Shown piece by piece: positions 51,353-64,000 of a stretch of 64,000 nt of DNA (positions are counted from its first letter, which is position 1; every line of letters begins with the position of its first letter). Made by a program: the position numbers and the translations under genes. Source of the DNA: Diprion similis (Eukaryota > Arthropoda > Insecta > Hymenoptera > Diprionidae); NCBI RefSeq assembly GCF_021155765.1, contig NC_060110.1, positions 20,482,001 through 20,546,000 on the forward strand. Direction: 5' to 3'. Below the pieces are notes generated by a model. The model was not told the origin of the DNA, did not search any database, and saw nothing but the letters and a program-made list of their open reading frames with translations.

Positions 51353-53100
51353 TATATATATGTATATTGTATATTATGTAATACCTGTTTGAAAAAGAAA
51401 GTGTCATTAATTATTGTTGTACCTCGAGTACTTTGTTAACGCCTTGAATTATCGTTGCGGAACCTTTATAATTCAATAAGACAATTTTATTTAGCGGCGG
51501 CCGGCTTTGATTTCATCATTTCGTCTATCGACACACCCTTGCGGCATTATTATAGATATAGACACGCAGTATTGGACCGGAATACGTGATCGAAAAATGT
51601 ACGTCTACTTATAATCCGTGACTGGTTTGTCTAACATTTGAAAAGTCATTTTGTTTGATTATTATTATATGAATTTCTGAATTTTAATGGATAAGGTAGT
51701 TATTTTTAAATCTATCGATGAAATTCCACGATTTGTGTCATTATATTATTAATTGTTTTTTAATTATATTCTATACGATTTTTCCATTCGGATTTTACTG
51801 CTGTACAATTTCGGTCAGAATGTTAATTTTCAATAGATCAGTTTAAAACGAAAGACGCGTGTTGAATCTCTTCATTATTTAAAGACAGACAGAATCGCCG
51901 CAGAATTTATAATATGATTTCTTTGTTTATGAAGAAATCGTAATATTTGGGATAAATAATTGATGCATACGTGAATTGATTGAATACAATTGACTCTTAG
52001 CACAGTTAATTGATGCGTTTATATACATACTTAAGACAGTAACGTATTATTATATCCTCATCAAAGTGGATAATTAATTACGTTAACGAAACGCAGCCTC
52101 TAGAAGTTTGTGTCCATTAAGTGTTCCGCCCAATTAATCTTTCGTCTTTAAAAAATACAAACTTTAATGGGCCTACATAAAACACAGGCTTATAACTTTT
52201 CAAGTCATCATGTCCGTTGAGTGAATGGTTAGAAACAACAGATGAAAGAAATCAACACATCGCCTTTGGATAATAAACGTTCACAAAAGATTATGTAACA
52301 ATTATACATTTATATATATATACATATAATGGATTGGACAATATACATGATAAAGAATCCCTATTTATTATCATGAAGTGTTACAGAAAGTTGTGGCTCT
52401 TCACTTTGTTCTTATTATTAACTTTGCGGTTAGTTTTTGTTCTATAGGAATTGTTTTTTTTTTGTTTTTTGTTTTTTTGTTTTTTACACCATGCTTCCAA
52501 GAAGCGCCAACGTATTTTTCATACCTTGAAGTATCATATTTTTTTTGTTTATAAGTATTGAGCATTCAATTCTATACTGTAAATCATGTATATTCTTAAT
52601 CAAACTCATTACATATATGATCACCGATTTGACACTGACTAATTTATTTTGTTTATTGCATTAATTTATGGTTGCAAAGAAAGAAAAATGGACAAAAATT
52701 AGTATCCGCGCATATCGCAACGGAGAGATGATTGAAACTTTTCGATTTTTTAAACTCTTGAAATTTTTTAATAAAAACATCGTTGAAAAATTTTTCCACT
52801 TTTTTTTTTTTCTTTGTTTAAATAACGATCTATAAAATACACGATTAAAATACCGAAATTTCGAGTTAAAAATATAAATTCTAATCCAATAATTGTTGGA
52901 GCTGCTTTCTTATTTATACATATAATTATTATTTGCTATATGTTATACGAGATGACGTGCAGCTGGCAATGAAAAGATAATTTCTAAACGAGTTTTAAAC
53001 ACCATTTCGATCTGGGATTACCTGCATATATATATATTAGGTATACATATTATACGAGAAGGCGAAGCGTGATTTGCCACAATTATTCAACAAAGTTTAA

Positions 53101-53114
53101 CCCCCCCCCCCCCC
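53101..53114. repeat. Poly(C) tract (14)
   Basis: Fourteen consecutive C followed by a C-rich stretch (i-motif or G4-type on the other strand). Confidence 0.9.
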
Positions 53115-53413
53115 TTCCCCTCCCTTCGGAGTTAGGAACTTCCATAACACCAATGCGATGCTACCTGCGAATCTAAATTACTCTTTGCTCCAGTTTCAAT
53201 TGGATTAATTCGACTTTCGGCGCGTTTTTATTTCTAACCAAATTAGTTTTGTACTATAGTTATACGCGAGTGAATACCGTTCGTGTGTATGTTGTTTAAT
53301 AAAAAGTTTCTCTCTGAAAAAGAGGTGGTAAAAGGCGCGGTTCTTTATTCTTACAATAACTCGGAAGGCAATAATATTCTTACAATATTCCTAATGCAGG
53401 CGGTCTATAGTCT

Positions 53414-53424
53414 TATATATATAT

Positions 53425-53459
<35 letters not shown>
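53414..53459. repeat. (TA)n microsatellite
   Basis: About 22 TA units with a single phase break. Confidence 0.9.
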
Positions 53460-53467
<8 letters not shown>

Positions 53468-54806
53468 ATGTTTAATTGCATTATATATGCAAGGTTTAAA
53501 CTGTGTCTAGGCCATTCATGCATGAACGGCACTCGAGCTAAAAATATGCTTGTAAATGCCGCCGCACGAGTCCAATATACATCAATTCATCTGATTGGCG
53601 AGAAAAGTTTCACCTACATACTTCACTATTTTTCTATAACAAACGCCGCCGCATTATTGTTATTATTATTATTATTATTTTTTTCTTTATCCTTTCATAT
53701 CACCGACCGAGTTTTTGGAAGAACTTTTTCAAATCATTCATATTATCTTCTGTCTTGCCTCTTTATAATATATTAAATTTTCGCATATCGTAGTATTTAG
53801 TTTTATTAATTCTGCTCTAAATTCTTGTGTGAGTGGTTTTTTTTTTTATTTCTTTCTTTCTTTTCTTCGTTTTTCTACTTTTTCTACTTTTTCTTCTTTT
53901 CCTCATACTCAACGGTAGGTTATGAATTTATTTCTTATCTCAGATTTATTTTCAGCAACGGTAGCTGCCGGTTGGTAATTAGTCGGCTGATCAACACTGT
54001 GATTAGACTTTACACTTACGATTAGGTATATATGTATATTGTATATACACATCGATTATTTAGGCTAACGTCTTCACCGCAAGGTGTCAACTCGTTACTA
54101 ATTACGTATAAAAGGGGAGAATATAAAGAAGAGAGGAAAACCGTTGACGCGTGATGATAATAATAATAGTAATATAATATTAGTGCAGAAATATCTATGC
54201 GAGAGTCAAGCTCTTGAAGAACTTTATAACGTGATTATAGGACGTCGTTGCACTTTGAAAGTATAATATTGCAACGTGTAATTATGTACATAATTTGTTT
54301 GCTTCTTTTTGATGATTTTAAAATAGACGCAGGCAATAATGAACGCACGCGGTTTATTCAAGCCTTGAAATTCCACGACACAAAAGTCACCTTTATGTAT
54401 ATTACGAGAGTATCAGGTATTACATATTATCATCACACTGTCTTGTATGCAATCTGAAAATTAAGGTGACCTGGAATTTAGAATTTATAACTAGTCAATA
54501 TTGTTTCTGCCTATCGTTTATAAATTGAGAAAACGAGGTATCAATTTGAAATCTAATAATCGAACGATCAAATTTCGGCTGTGATTTATAAGTCAATATT
54601 AAATCGGACGCTAGTTTTCAAAATATTCCGTTCATCACTATAATTTAATTTTCTTTCTATCCTTCTTTCTTTCTTTCTTTGGTTTTGTCTGATTGTTTGA
54701 TAATAATTAGAATATAAATCGTAATCGTTGAGATTTTCTTTTCTTCGAACGAGATGAAACTGAATGGGCTCTCGGTGCTCCTTTTTTCTCTAACGGAGAT
54801 GGATGA

Positions 54807-54811
<5 letters not shown>

Positions 54812-54839
<28 letters not shown>
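54812..54839. repeat. (TA)n microsatellite
   Basis: About 14 TA units in the intron. Confidence 0.9.
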
Positions 54840-57286
54840 ACAGTCGTATATGAAGCAAAAAATAATGTGATCATCTTATCTGTGCAAATTGCATAATAGT
54901 CGACGAATTTACATTTCGCATGAATTACTTGCGGCGCGAAACGTTCCTCGGCAATCGAGATCATAACGCGTTTGTCCTTACGGTAGGTTATTTAAACGTC
55001 GTCGTGGGTTGTGGTCCATCCCAATCGATTAGGCCTCACGTTGTTCATGCTGGCGATAATCGAGTCTGATATTACGAACAATAAAAACCTCGTTCAGCAT
55101 CTCGTTTTGTTCAGACTCATATATATGTATATATTGTATAGAGACCTATAATAATATCATGTACGTTATACCTTGCAGCAAGAGATGATGACGATTATAT
55201 CTCTGATCCTTGATCTCTGTGTATTTATGCTCGATTATCGATGTTTGCTTTTTGCGTTAATTTTTTTTTTCCTTCCCATTCATTTATTATCGAGTCATCC
55301 TTTTCACTCTGCATCATCGTGCATGTGATAATGGTAGATGTAGGTATAGGTATAGGTACTCGAGAACAAACGATCAATCGTTTTGGCTAAATGCTACGTG
55401 ATGTATCGATATGTATTAACAATGCGGCATTGTATTGTATGTACATCGCGGATAATTAAATACACGTCATGTTGTTGCTGAAATTTGACTTGGGGGCAAG
55501 TTCAAGACGCTGACGTTACGGTTTAACTGATTTTTAATACATTGAAACATGTCTTAAGTGAATAGAGAAGCGGGTGTAATGGTTATTGAATTATTATTTA
55601 AATACAGAGATTTAAAAATGGAAAGTTTCAAATTAAAGAATGTTTATTTTTCTTTTTTTTATACATACATTACAATTTGCCAATGCTTGTTCGAATTATT
55701 TTTTATTCTATTTATTCGACGATTTGCGTGATTATTAATTTTATATACTTCAAGGTTCGGGACACACCTTAATAGGTAAAATTTATTTTATATATGTACT
55801 GTTTTTGTCCACGTCCTTGTCGGTGATTTATGCTATTACCTCGGAGGAATTATATGTATATATATAATTCATAGAAATGATCGGGATTAATCACTTTACA
55901 TTCGATTGCAAACTCCGTGAACATAAATTTATTTATATTGACCTAAAGATCTGCTAGTTTGTCAATGTGTGATTACATATATTCAATTAGCTATGCAAAT
56001 ATGGAGATTTTAGTGCTAGTTATTATTATCTATTCGCGCATGCAACCCGTGTCTGCAATAATAATAATATTTTAGTATACGTTGTATATATATAAATACA
56101 CGGATAGATGGACCGATGACATTTAGAGATTATCTAGGCTATCGGAGCAACGTTGAGTCCCAGACGTCGATCATATCGCGTAGATTCCTTTCACATATTA
56201 TTATATTGTCGACAAATTTTAACGATTATTTGAAATAAACTTTTACTCTCATTTCTTAAAAATTTCTAGTATATATGTAGATATCTAATATATGTATAAT
56301 ATACTATGAAGAAATAATTTTTAATAATCAATCAACGAAGAGAACTCGAAACAATGAAAAGCGTACAATTCTATAATAACAAAGCTGCTTCTGATTAGTT
56401 TGAGAAATTGATCGTTCTTTGCCAAAGATTAAAGTCGGTTCGTTTCTAAATGAATATTTTTAATAATATACTATACATAATATCTTTAACGACAATCGAT
56501 ACGTCATGATTACGTTCTCCTAACAATAAAACGATTTACGTTCAACGCACGGGGGGAAGTAAAGGAATTTGCTAATTCTTTACTTGAGTTATCAATAATA
56601 ATTGAAAAAAAAAGAATGAAAGAGGAAATTAAAAAAAACTGTTCAACTTTGAAATAAAATCGATAACGGTATTTTTCTGAATTCTTTCACCAATCACACC
56701 TAACATTTTACTTATCTAGCTTCTAATCGGTAAGCCTTGCAATCTTTCCAGGTGAATCTTTTGTTGCGTGTAGTGTATTTTTTTTATTTTTTTATTTTAT
56801 TTTGTTCTTTCTCGGCATCTTTCTTCTTTGACCGATCCACTTATTTGTCTTAATATTTCCCGGCAACATACCGAGTGGTCAGATTGAGAATTCGTCGTTC
56901 CGCTCCGCGTGTTTATTTCATTCGATACCTCGAGCCGAAAGACAAACCGCAGGCCACCGCAGGCCACAGAGAAGTGTCTGGGTTTTATTTCTGGTTTAAT
57001 TCCTTTTATTTAATGTTACATTGTTTTTTTTTATCTCTTCACAACTCTCGTAACTGCTCGCGCTCAGGAAATTGAAACGAAGGTTCAATAACCACCGTAC
57101 GACCTTCTGATATTACCACAAAACGTTTCATCTCATTCGTTACAATACATACTTACGTATGTATTCGAATTTCATCGCTGTTCATTATTGATCATTGTTT
57201 CCTGATATCTCTGCAAATACACGCGAAGATTTCATCTTTGCGGGAAAAGCGAATTTTCATATTACGTCATGACATTCGGGTTAACT

Positions 57287-57312
57287 AAAAAAAAAAAAAA
57301 AAAAAAAAAAAA
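57287..57312. repeat. Poly(A) tract (26)
   Basis: Twenty-six consecutive A. No retrotransposed gene or LINE/SINE body is recognisable immediately upstream. Confidence 0.9.
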
Positions 57313-59066
57313 GGAAAAGAAAAATTCATTCGAGTCTGTTTGAGGTGATACGAAAGGGAATGGGAAGAATCGCATATATGAATATTTCTTTTTCTATTAT
57401 TGATAAGAATTAACTTTGTCAATCAAGATATATGCAGCGATATGATTATTAATGTTACAATCATTTTTCTTTCACTTTTTCTACAACGTCTCGTACATAC
57501 TCATTACTTATAAATACATGATATGTACACACAGCGGATAAATGACTTTCGAATCATTGATCAACATTAGTTAGCTACATAATATAACTATGTAACATTC
57601 GACAAGCAAACGTTAAAAACGTGTACGGATTTTAAAGAATCATGTCAAACATGGTACAAAGTATAACTTCGTATCTTCATTGCCTCCATTCCGTTATGTT
57701 AAATAATAATAATAATTAATATTATTACAACTAGCAGGTTTTTTTTTTCACTCCATTATTCGTGATCTAATTTTTCGAGTAAAACCAACAACTCTTGTGC
57801 ACGCAATATTTTTTCTTTTTTCTTTTTCTCTTCTCTTATCTCAACGATAGACTTGCCTATTAAAAAACGCGGACGTGTTTATTATATGTGGGCGAATGTG
57901 TCACACGGAAGAAACTACGTTAAATTACACACTCGGTAATTAGACTATATATACTTATGATATATGACCACGTTATGTTCGTGTGCGTTACACAGGTACC
58001 TCTTATGTACAGTAATAGTCGACGGGTTACGGCATCGTCACGCGAAAAATTAGGCTCGAAACGAATAGCTATTTTGATCCCATCCTAGACCTAGAGACTG
58101 TACTGGACAACCTTGCACAGTGTACGGACGTTGATCACACTTCTTTCATATCCGTGCTTTCGTAGTTCTTTTATTAGGTATATAGAGGCGGCGACATGCA
58201 ACGGAGTTATGTACACGCATGTCACATGTTGTATAATACAACTTGAATCGCAATAATTTGCGCCGCACTGGCGTCCCTCAAATAGAGTATCTTTATACAC
58301 GATACGATACAATGTAATAGAGAGAAAGAGAGAAATAATTAGTCGCAAAGCAGACGATTTTCATTTGACAGAGAAATAAATAAATTGCACGAAATCTACG
58401 AATTTATTATAGCGATTTTCTTCAATTTCTCCCATTTCTTTATTTATTTGTCAAATGAGAATGTGTTGGAGTGTTTTTGGACAGAATTGTGTAAAGAATG
58501 GGGCAGTTGAACCCTTTTTTTGCGCTTGAGATATTCGGATTTTGATATTTGGAGATTTGGACGTTGACGTCGAAATCGATCGAGACATGTCTATCGGCAC
58601 AGTAACAGACAGCCTTGCCAAATAGATTGTTGGACTTTAAATATTTACCAAAGTCACACTAGAGTCCTTGAAACTATTTCGATTTTTAATATTACCGCAA
58701 ATTATGTATACAGTTCTTTGTTTGTACTGTTATATTCTGTGGCGAAATTTTTTTTCCAAATTCTTCGATTTATTTGAAGAGAGTAAAACTGAAGAATATT
58801 CCTGTGATCTGGAAGACATTTTCAATACACCGACTATCAACTATATCGGTACCTTGTTATAAGTCCCTTATTTTTTCCCCCTATAAGCACCCTAAAACTG
58901 AAGGTTTCCCCTTAAATATACCATAAAACAGTCGATTCCCTCCTAAAACGCGCCTATTTTTGCCAGTCAGTTACTTTTCTTCTAATAAACTAGAATTGAC
59001 TGTAAAAAAATCAATTTGATGCTTGATAACAATGTTTATATTGCCAGCTTGGCATAGGGTTGGAAA

Positions 59067-59108
59067 AAACAACAACAACAACAACAACAACAATAATAAT
59101 AATAATAA
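59067..59108. repeat. (AAC)n/(AAT)n compound microsatellite
   Basis: About nine AAC units followed by AAT units. Confidence 0.88.
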
Positions 59109-59575
59109 AACCACATTGAACCTTAAAACTTTCTTATATCTCACAAAACGATAATTTTCACATTTTAATCGAGTATCGTTATTTACGAAATACACGTGCT
59201 CTCGTCCAAAATTATTTTCTCCCTACATTTATTGTCAGTTGGAAATATAAGCATTGTTCTCGTGCAATAAATTGATTTTTTAAATCCATCTGAGTTGATG
59301 CAAAAATAAATAAATGAATAAATAAATAAACTTAACAATAACTAAAACACATCGAAAATCTCAGTGTATTTTACATTGAAAATTGCAATCGCCTCCCCGT
59401 TACATGTTAATATTATTCGTAAATGTTTATATTTCATGTAACATGAAAATATTTTTCGTGGTGCAATCGAAAATATATAAAAAAAATCCCAAAATAAGGG
59501 ACAAACAAGTGTGTATCTAATTTTTGTGTATTATTCGATCGGTATGTTATAAAAAAATATTAGAACCCTGTAATA

Positions 59576-59594
59576 CCCCCCCCCCCCCCCCCCC
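59576..59594. repeat. Poly(C) tract (19)
   Basis: Nineteen consecutive C, the longest C run in the window. Confidence 0.9.
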
Positions 59595-59811
59595 ATACTT
59601 TCATAAAGCGTTTTCCTATTTCCCTTAAAACGATTTGGCTTCAGCAGTGCTGTGAACTCTGCTGATAATTTTGAAGAAATCAATGATCGAGCTTGCATAG
59701 ATCTTCCTTATAACGCAAGACTTGACGTAGAAAACAACCCGCAGGTAGCGACAACCAGTGATTATCTAATATCCATACAATGGAAGTCGATTGAGATGGT
59801 TTGTGACGCCT

Positions 59812-59840
59812 CCATCCATCCATCCATCCATCCATCCATC
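59812..59840. repeat. (CCAT)n microsatellite
   Basis: Seven CCAT tetranucleotides; it accounts for the Ser-Ile-His-Pro repeat in the overlapping open frame. Confidence 0.9.
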
Positions 59841-60735
59841 ACGGTTCGGAGAGTCTGCAGCTCGGTCTGCCTGCAGGTGATGCGATCTAGGCGAAGCTCT
59901 TGGATGGGTCAGGTTGGGTTTGCTTTCTGAGCAACAGGTGCTCTGCTGCTGCTTCGATGGGTCACGGTTCGATGCCCGCTTCGAACTTTTTCTCTCTCTC
60001 TCTCCCACTCTCTAGTTTCTCATTCACTGTCCTATTCCCCTTTCCTATTTCTCTCGATATTTCTTTCTTTCGCTTCCCATTTCACTCGGGACAGAGAATA
60101 TCTAAATCTATAACTTAAAATTGGTGTTTATTGGTCATTAATGTAGATCGATTGATTGCTGCAATGCGGATAGGATTGTATAACGAAATAGTTTTCGGTG
60201 ATGAGATGCAATATTTGTATGTTACATTGGAAATTTGAATTTGATTTTCATTCGTTGAACGTGGACTCTGAACTTTGGTGATAAAGAAGAAAAAATCATT
60301 GCGAATTCATACACTTGACTCGATGATAATTAATAATATTTTAAAGCTGTCGAAAATTTATTCCGATTTATCAGAATTCGATTGATCTTGTTACATTATT
60401 TCATTAGCATACGGTCGGTTGGGTCTGTGTGGTATATGAATTTTTTTTTTTTTCTTATTGGTTTTAAAAACAATGTACAAAGTAATCTTATAAAATCGAT
60501 AAAAATTGAACTCTCTTTACGTCGATTGAGATGGAATATTATTTCGTATGTTCTCGAACGAATCACGTCTGTGTACAAACTGACTGACTAAGAAATACTT
60601 TTCTCGGTTTTTAAAATGATATTTCCTCGGGAATTTGAAGGACGATCGTACAAGTAAAAAAAAAAAAACAACACGGTTGAATTTGTAGTAAAAATTTGTA
60701 CTGAGAAGGAAAATCGTTTTATTTTATTGTTAATT

Positions 60736-60762
60736 AGAAGAAGAAGAAGAAGAAGAAGAAGA
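60736..60762. repeat. (AAG)n microsatellite
   Basis: Nine AAG trinucleotides. Confidence 0.9.
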
Positions 60763-61235
60763 CCAAAAAGAAGAAAATATCGATTCTTTGCATCGATGAG
60801 ACGGAATGTAAAGACTTTTCGTTGAGACAATTATCGAAGTCGTACAATAATTTCAAACACTGATTGTGAGTCGCATTATAAATTCGTAATAATTATTGTT
60901 GCTCCCGCGCGTTCCGTTCGTTATGATTTTTTTTATATTGATTAAAACTGTAGTTAACGAGTATGAAATGTGAACTTTAACTGTGATTATTATTTTCATA
61001 TCATGTAACTCTAAGATTATGACTTTACTATAACTGTTTATACTATCATTACTTTACTTATGTTACATACGTTTATGTATGTATTTATATATATATATAC
61101 AATTTTATAATAGTATGAAAATAAACACACTTGATTATTTATTCAATTAACGACCGATGTGATATTCTTGAAATATGAATTATCGTTTGTTTTTATAAGA
61201 CGAAAATATTGGGAAAAGAATCTCTTCAGCATCCG

Positions 61236-61237
61236 TT

Positions 61238-61306
<69 letters not shown>
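61236..61306. repeat. (TTTC)n followed by poly(T)
   Basis: About eleven TTTC tetranucleotides running into 26 consecutive T. Confidence 0.92.
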
Positions 61307-61307
<1 letters not shown>

Positions 61308-62565
61308 TGGATATTTTCTTACACTAATAAGCATCCAATTGATTATCTCCAAGCAATGATTAGCACAGTTAAGAATACGGTCAAGGAGGCTTATTGAGAA
61401 TATGTAATTATTTGTCAAAAGATAAATCTACGGCTACAACGTTTGATTATACTCCGCATCGTGTAACACGAGCTGATATGTAGATAATTTTATTATACGT
61501 ATACGATCGACGTTTTCGTTTAAATTTCTAATATCCTTATTCCTCGCTGGATAAATTTTTCCTAACAATTCGGGCGAAGAGGAAAAAAATGATTCTCTTC
61601 CGTTGGAAAAATAACTCATAGAATTGCGTATAATTTAAGAATTTTTACTTCAAATCTAACACCAATTCTTACCAGCTTTTCCTGCGCACTTGAGGGTGGC
61701 TCGAGACTACAAACGAGGGGTCGAAACTCGTCGACCATTGTAAGGTCAGAGGCCTTCGGGTTTATTGATCGTGGCACAGTGTGTCAGAGGGATGAATGTC
61801 GTATACGCTGACGGTTTTTAAACTGTGTCGAAGGGGCTTTTGCGCGACGAGTAGATGGACTGCTTTACCGACTGCGATAACGACGACGAGGATGACGACG
61901 ACGGTGACGGGGCGTAGGTAGAGAAAATTACGATAGGGAGATATTCGACGTGGCTTCAGGATTAGCCCTCCAGGTGGCAGGAGTTGTCGCTGTATCGCGC
62001 TTTTGAGGCGTTGGCATTTGAATGGAAAAAAAAAAAAAAAATAAATAAATTTCATCTTTCAAATTTTAAAATAGTATAGAAAACAATTTGAGAACTCGGG
62101 ATTTTTTCGCCGATCGTTTTTTTTTTTTTTTTTTTTGTTGTTTTTTTGCCAATCGTTACGCAATTTCTTCATCGATAATTGAAAACGGTTTTTGGTTAAT
62201 AAGGGAAGTAATTGTAAGATAAGAAAAAAGAAATTCAAACTTGATACTCAGGGTGGTTTAATTAAACAGTTTCAATTCAGGGGAAAAGAAAAAAATATCT
62301 TCAAATATGTATGATGAATGTCATAATTGATGCAAAATTTTCCTCAATGCGAAATTACGAAATGTAATAAACGCACGGAAGCTTTAATTTTCTTTATTTT
62401 ATGTTGCAATTCTCAACCCGTGAGTATTTTTTAGTTTATTTATAGATTATAATAAGCATCTTTCATTAAAGATTTCGCATGTTTTACGTACCTGGTTTAA
62501 AAATCGCCATTATTTATACTATACTTGGTTTGATTTCTGCACTGATGACTTTCACTGTACGCTGA

Positions 62566-62569
<4 letters not shown>

Positions 62570-62610
<41 letters not shown>
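62570..62610. repeat. (TC)n microsatellite, about 20 units
   Basis: A second long CT array in the same intron, on the same strand as the one near 42.9 kb. Confidence 0.92.
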
Positions 62611-62613
<3 letters not shown>

Positions 62614-63193
62614 CTCAATTTATAAATTTATTGTTATTTTAATTGTAGTTTTTTGTTTGTTTTTAGCTACGGTGTCGATTATTATCTTGAAATAATTACC
62701 ACGGTATTTTACCACTTCACAAATAATAAAAGCGTCATTTTTCACGAGCGTAATTGACAACTTTGATGGATATAAAAAAAAAAGATGTATATATGTATAT
62801 TTTTTATGCACTGCGCGTGAATTTTATAGATAATATTTAATTTATATTGGATCGAAAAATTATTACTAATGATTTTTATTGACAATCAGCGTTTGATGAA
62901 AATAATCAAATGATCAAGAGATTCACAAAAAAAAACCTAAAAATTTATAGTGCAAGGAAGTTTTTGCTGGAAGTTTGAACGCACGTCGTTAAAGTATCGC
63001 GTCACATTTGACTGTGGCAAAATGTTCCTTAATAATAAGGGTCTTGTAGATCCTAATGTATATACCTATAGATTTATGTATACATATATGTATACAGAGT
63101 TGCAGAAATTGACTGATTTTATGAAGGAGCAGGCTTAGTCAAAGCAAAAATGTACCTGCGAACCCCGATTAACGGTATTGAAATTCACAGTTA

Positions 63194-63305
63194 GGGACCA
63201 GCCATTGATGACGTAAAGAAAATTTTAGCCATTTTCAACCCCCACCCCCATGTAAGAACACATAAGATTTCTTGGACTCCCCCTCCCACCTCTTACGTAA
63301 GATTT
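63194..63305. mobile_element. Fragment of a GGGACC...TGACGTAA-ended DNA element
   Basis: The left end GGGACCAGCCATTGATGACG is followed by TTTTAGCCATTTTCAACCCC, a C-rich stretch and then TCTTACGTAAG. This matches from memory a widespread animal repeat whose ends read GGGACC..CC..TAA..TACGTAA inverted at both sides. The right terminus appears lost after TTACGTAAG, so only a remnant remains. Confidence 0.45.
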
Positions 63306-63436
63306 TATCTATAGTTTTTATTTATAAGCTTAAAAGTGTGTAAATATTAATACATTTACGATTTTGAAAACTTATTGTGAAATAAAATTCTTTTACAATA
63401 ACAATATATAAATGAAATTGTATTTGGAATGTGATT

Positions 63437-63616
63437 AATTTGAGGAAGAAGTTCGTCGGTGAAGGTCAAAGATTGTGACATATTGTAAAATTATTTAGTT
63501 GCAATTTAGCAATTTTCTTTGAAAAAAATAAAAAAAAAAATAAAAAAACTGGCAATTAAATAATTTTGCAATCTATCAATATTTTTTACCTTCCCGACGA
63601 ACTTCTTTTTCAAATT
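63437..63616. mobile_element. 180-bp hairpin element (MITE-like)
   Basis: The left arm contains GAAGAAGTTCGTCGGTGAAGG and the right arm CCTTCCCGACGAACTTCTTT in inverted orientation. Similarity continues inward through ATTGTAAAATTATTTAGTTG versus CAATTAAATAATTTTGCAAT, giving arms of about 70 bp around an A-rich loop. No open frame. Confidence 0.65.
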
Positions 63617-64000
63617 GTCCTTCTCGGGTTACGAATCTTACGTTGATGTGATTAACGCGTGTTTTATTCAAAGTACGAATATGACGATGTGTGTGACATG
63701 CCGAAATAGCAATACGCATTGTTTCGTTGTCTATTGTTTAAATATTCATAAGCTCGTAATTACTCCAAGACATACGCGGTTGTATAGCCAACTGCCTATT
63801 TATTACGCTTAAAGTGTCGTCTTTCGGGATTATATCTACCCAGTAATTACCGGCCGTTTCGGTAATTGTTCAACAATAAGAAACGTAACGGGTCGATATG
63901 TGCATTTCGACGTTTTTACTGTTCTCCAACTCCATATAGTCTGTGTATCTCGAAATTTTCCTCCTACAATTCATTCTCTTCCATATACCTACTATACCTA

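Larger units (their letters stand above)
34726..64000 (+). other. Giant first intron of the spectraplakin gene (donor to window end, partial)
   Basis: From the GTGAGT donor to the right edge no further coding exon was recognised: 29 kb of AT-rich DNA with very short open frames, long homopolymer runs, many microsatellites and decayed inverted-repeat elements (listed separately). A very long first intron is a known property of spectraplakin genes. Further alternative first exons or small non-coding RNAs could be present but cannot be told apart from background by eye. Confidence 0.65.

Noticed and set aside
59960..59985. GGTTCGATGCCC, resembling a tRNA B box
   Set aside because: No cloverleaf can be built from the preceding 75 bases.
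61762..62055. Minus-strand frame with a valine-rich hydrophobic segment
   Set aside because: Generated by GACGAC-type simple repeat and a poly-A start; no supporting signals.

Overview
This is animal nuclear DNA, most likely from a holometabolous insect. Genes are split by short GT-AG introns, intergenic and intronic DNA is AT-rich and full of microsatellites, and the proteins are typical insect families. A CUB-trypsin protease of the 'venom serine protease 34' type hints at Hymenoptera, but that placement is an inference. There are no operons, CRISPR arrays or prokaryotic features, and I recognised no tRNA, rRNA or known microRNA.

Layout. (1) 51-12852, minus strand: a ten-exon SLC6-family sodium-coupled transporter. 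All splice phases fit, giving a 723-residue protein, and the stop codon is near the left edge. (2) 12853-20068: non-coding, probably the transporter's 5' flank or leader plus intergenic DNA. (3) 20181-22174, minus strand: a compact secreted CUB-domain trypsin-like serine protease, with eight exons if the proposed tiny first exon is right. (4) 22175-26276: intergenic. (5) 26469-29164, plus strand: a six-exon homologue of the centriolar distal-appendage protein CEP89, 648 codons from the chosen ATG. (6) 29165-34200: intergenic, presumably including the CEP89 3' UTR. (7) 34623-34725, plus strand: the first coding exon of a spectraplakin (short stop / MACF1 / dystonin family), ending in phase 1 just before the DERD..QKKTFTKW actin-binding start found in homologues. 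(8) 34726-64000: nothing but what looks like its giant first intron, AT-rich and packed with microsatellites and decayed foldback or TIR elements.

The four genes have unrelated jobs (amino-acid or neurotransmitter transport, extracellular proteolysis, centriole/cilium assembly, actin-microtubule crosslinking), so this is an ordinary neighbourhood and not a functional cluster. I did not find an undescribed system. The most noteworthy structures are non-autonomous DNA elements in the spectraplakin intron: a 640-bp near-perfect palindrome flanked by TA (35743-36382), a three-copy TIR family (37535, 39323 and about 41730), a GGGCATTCCA-ended family (49443 and 50861), and several smaller hairpin elements. 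Also notable are the tandem or alternative splice sites in the protease and CEP89 genes.
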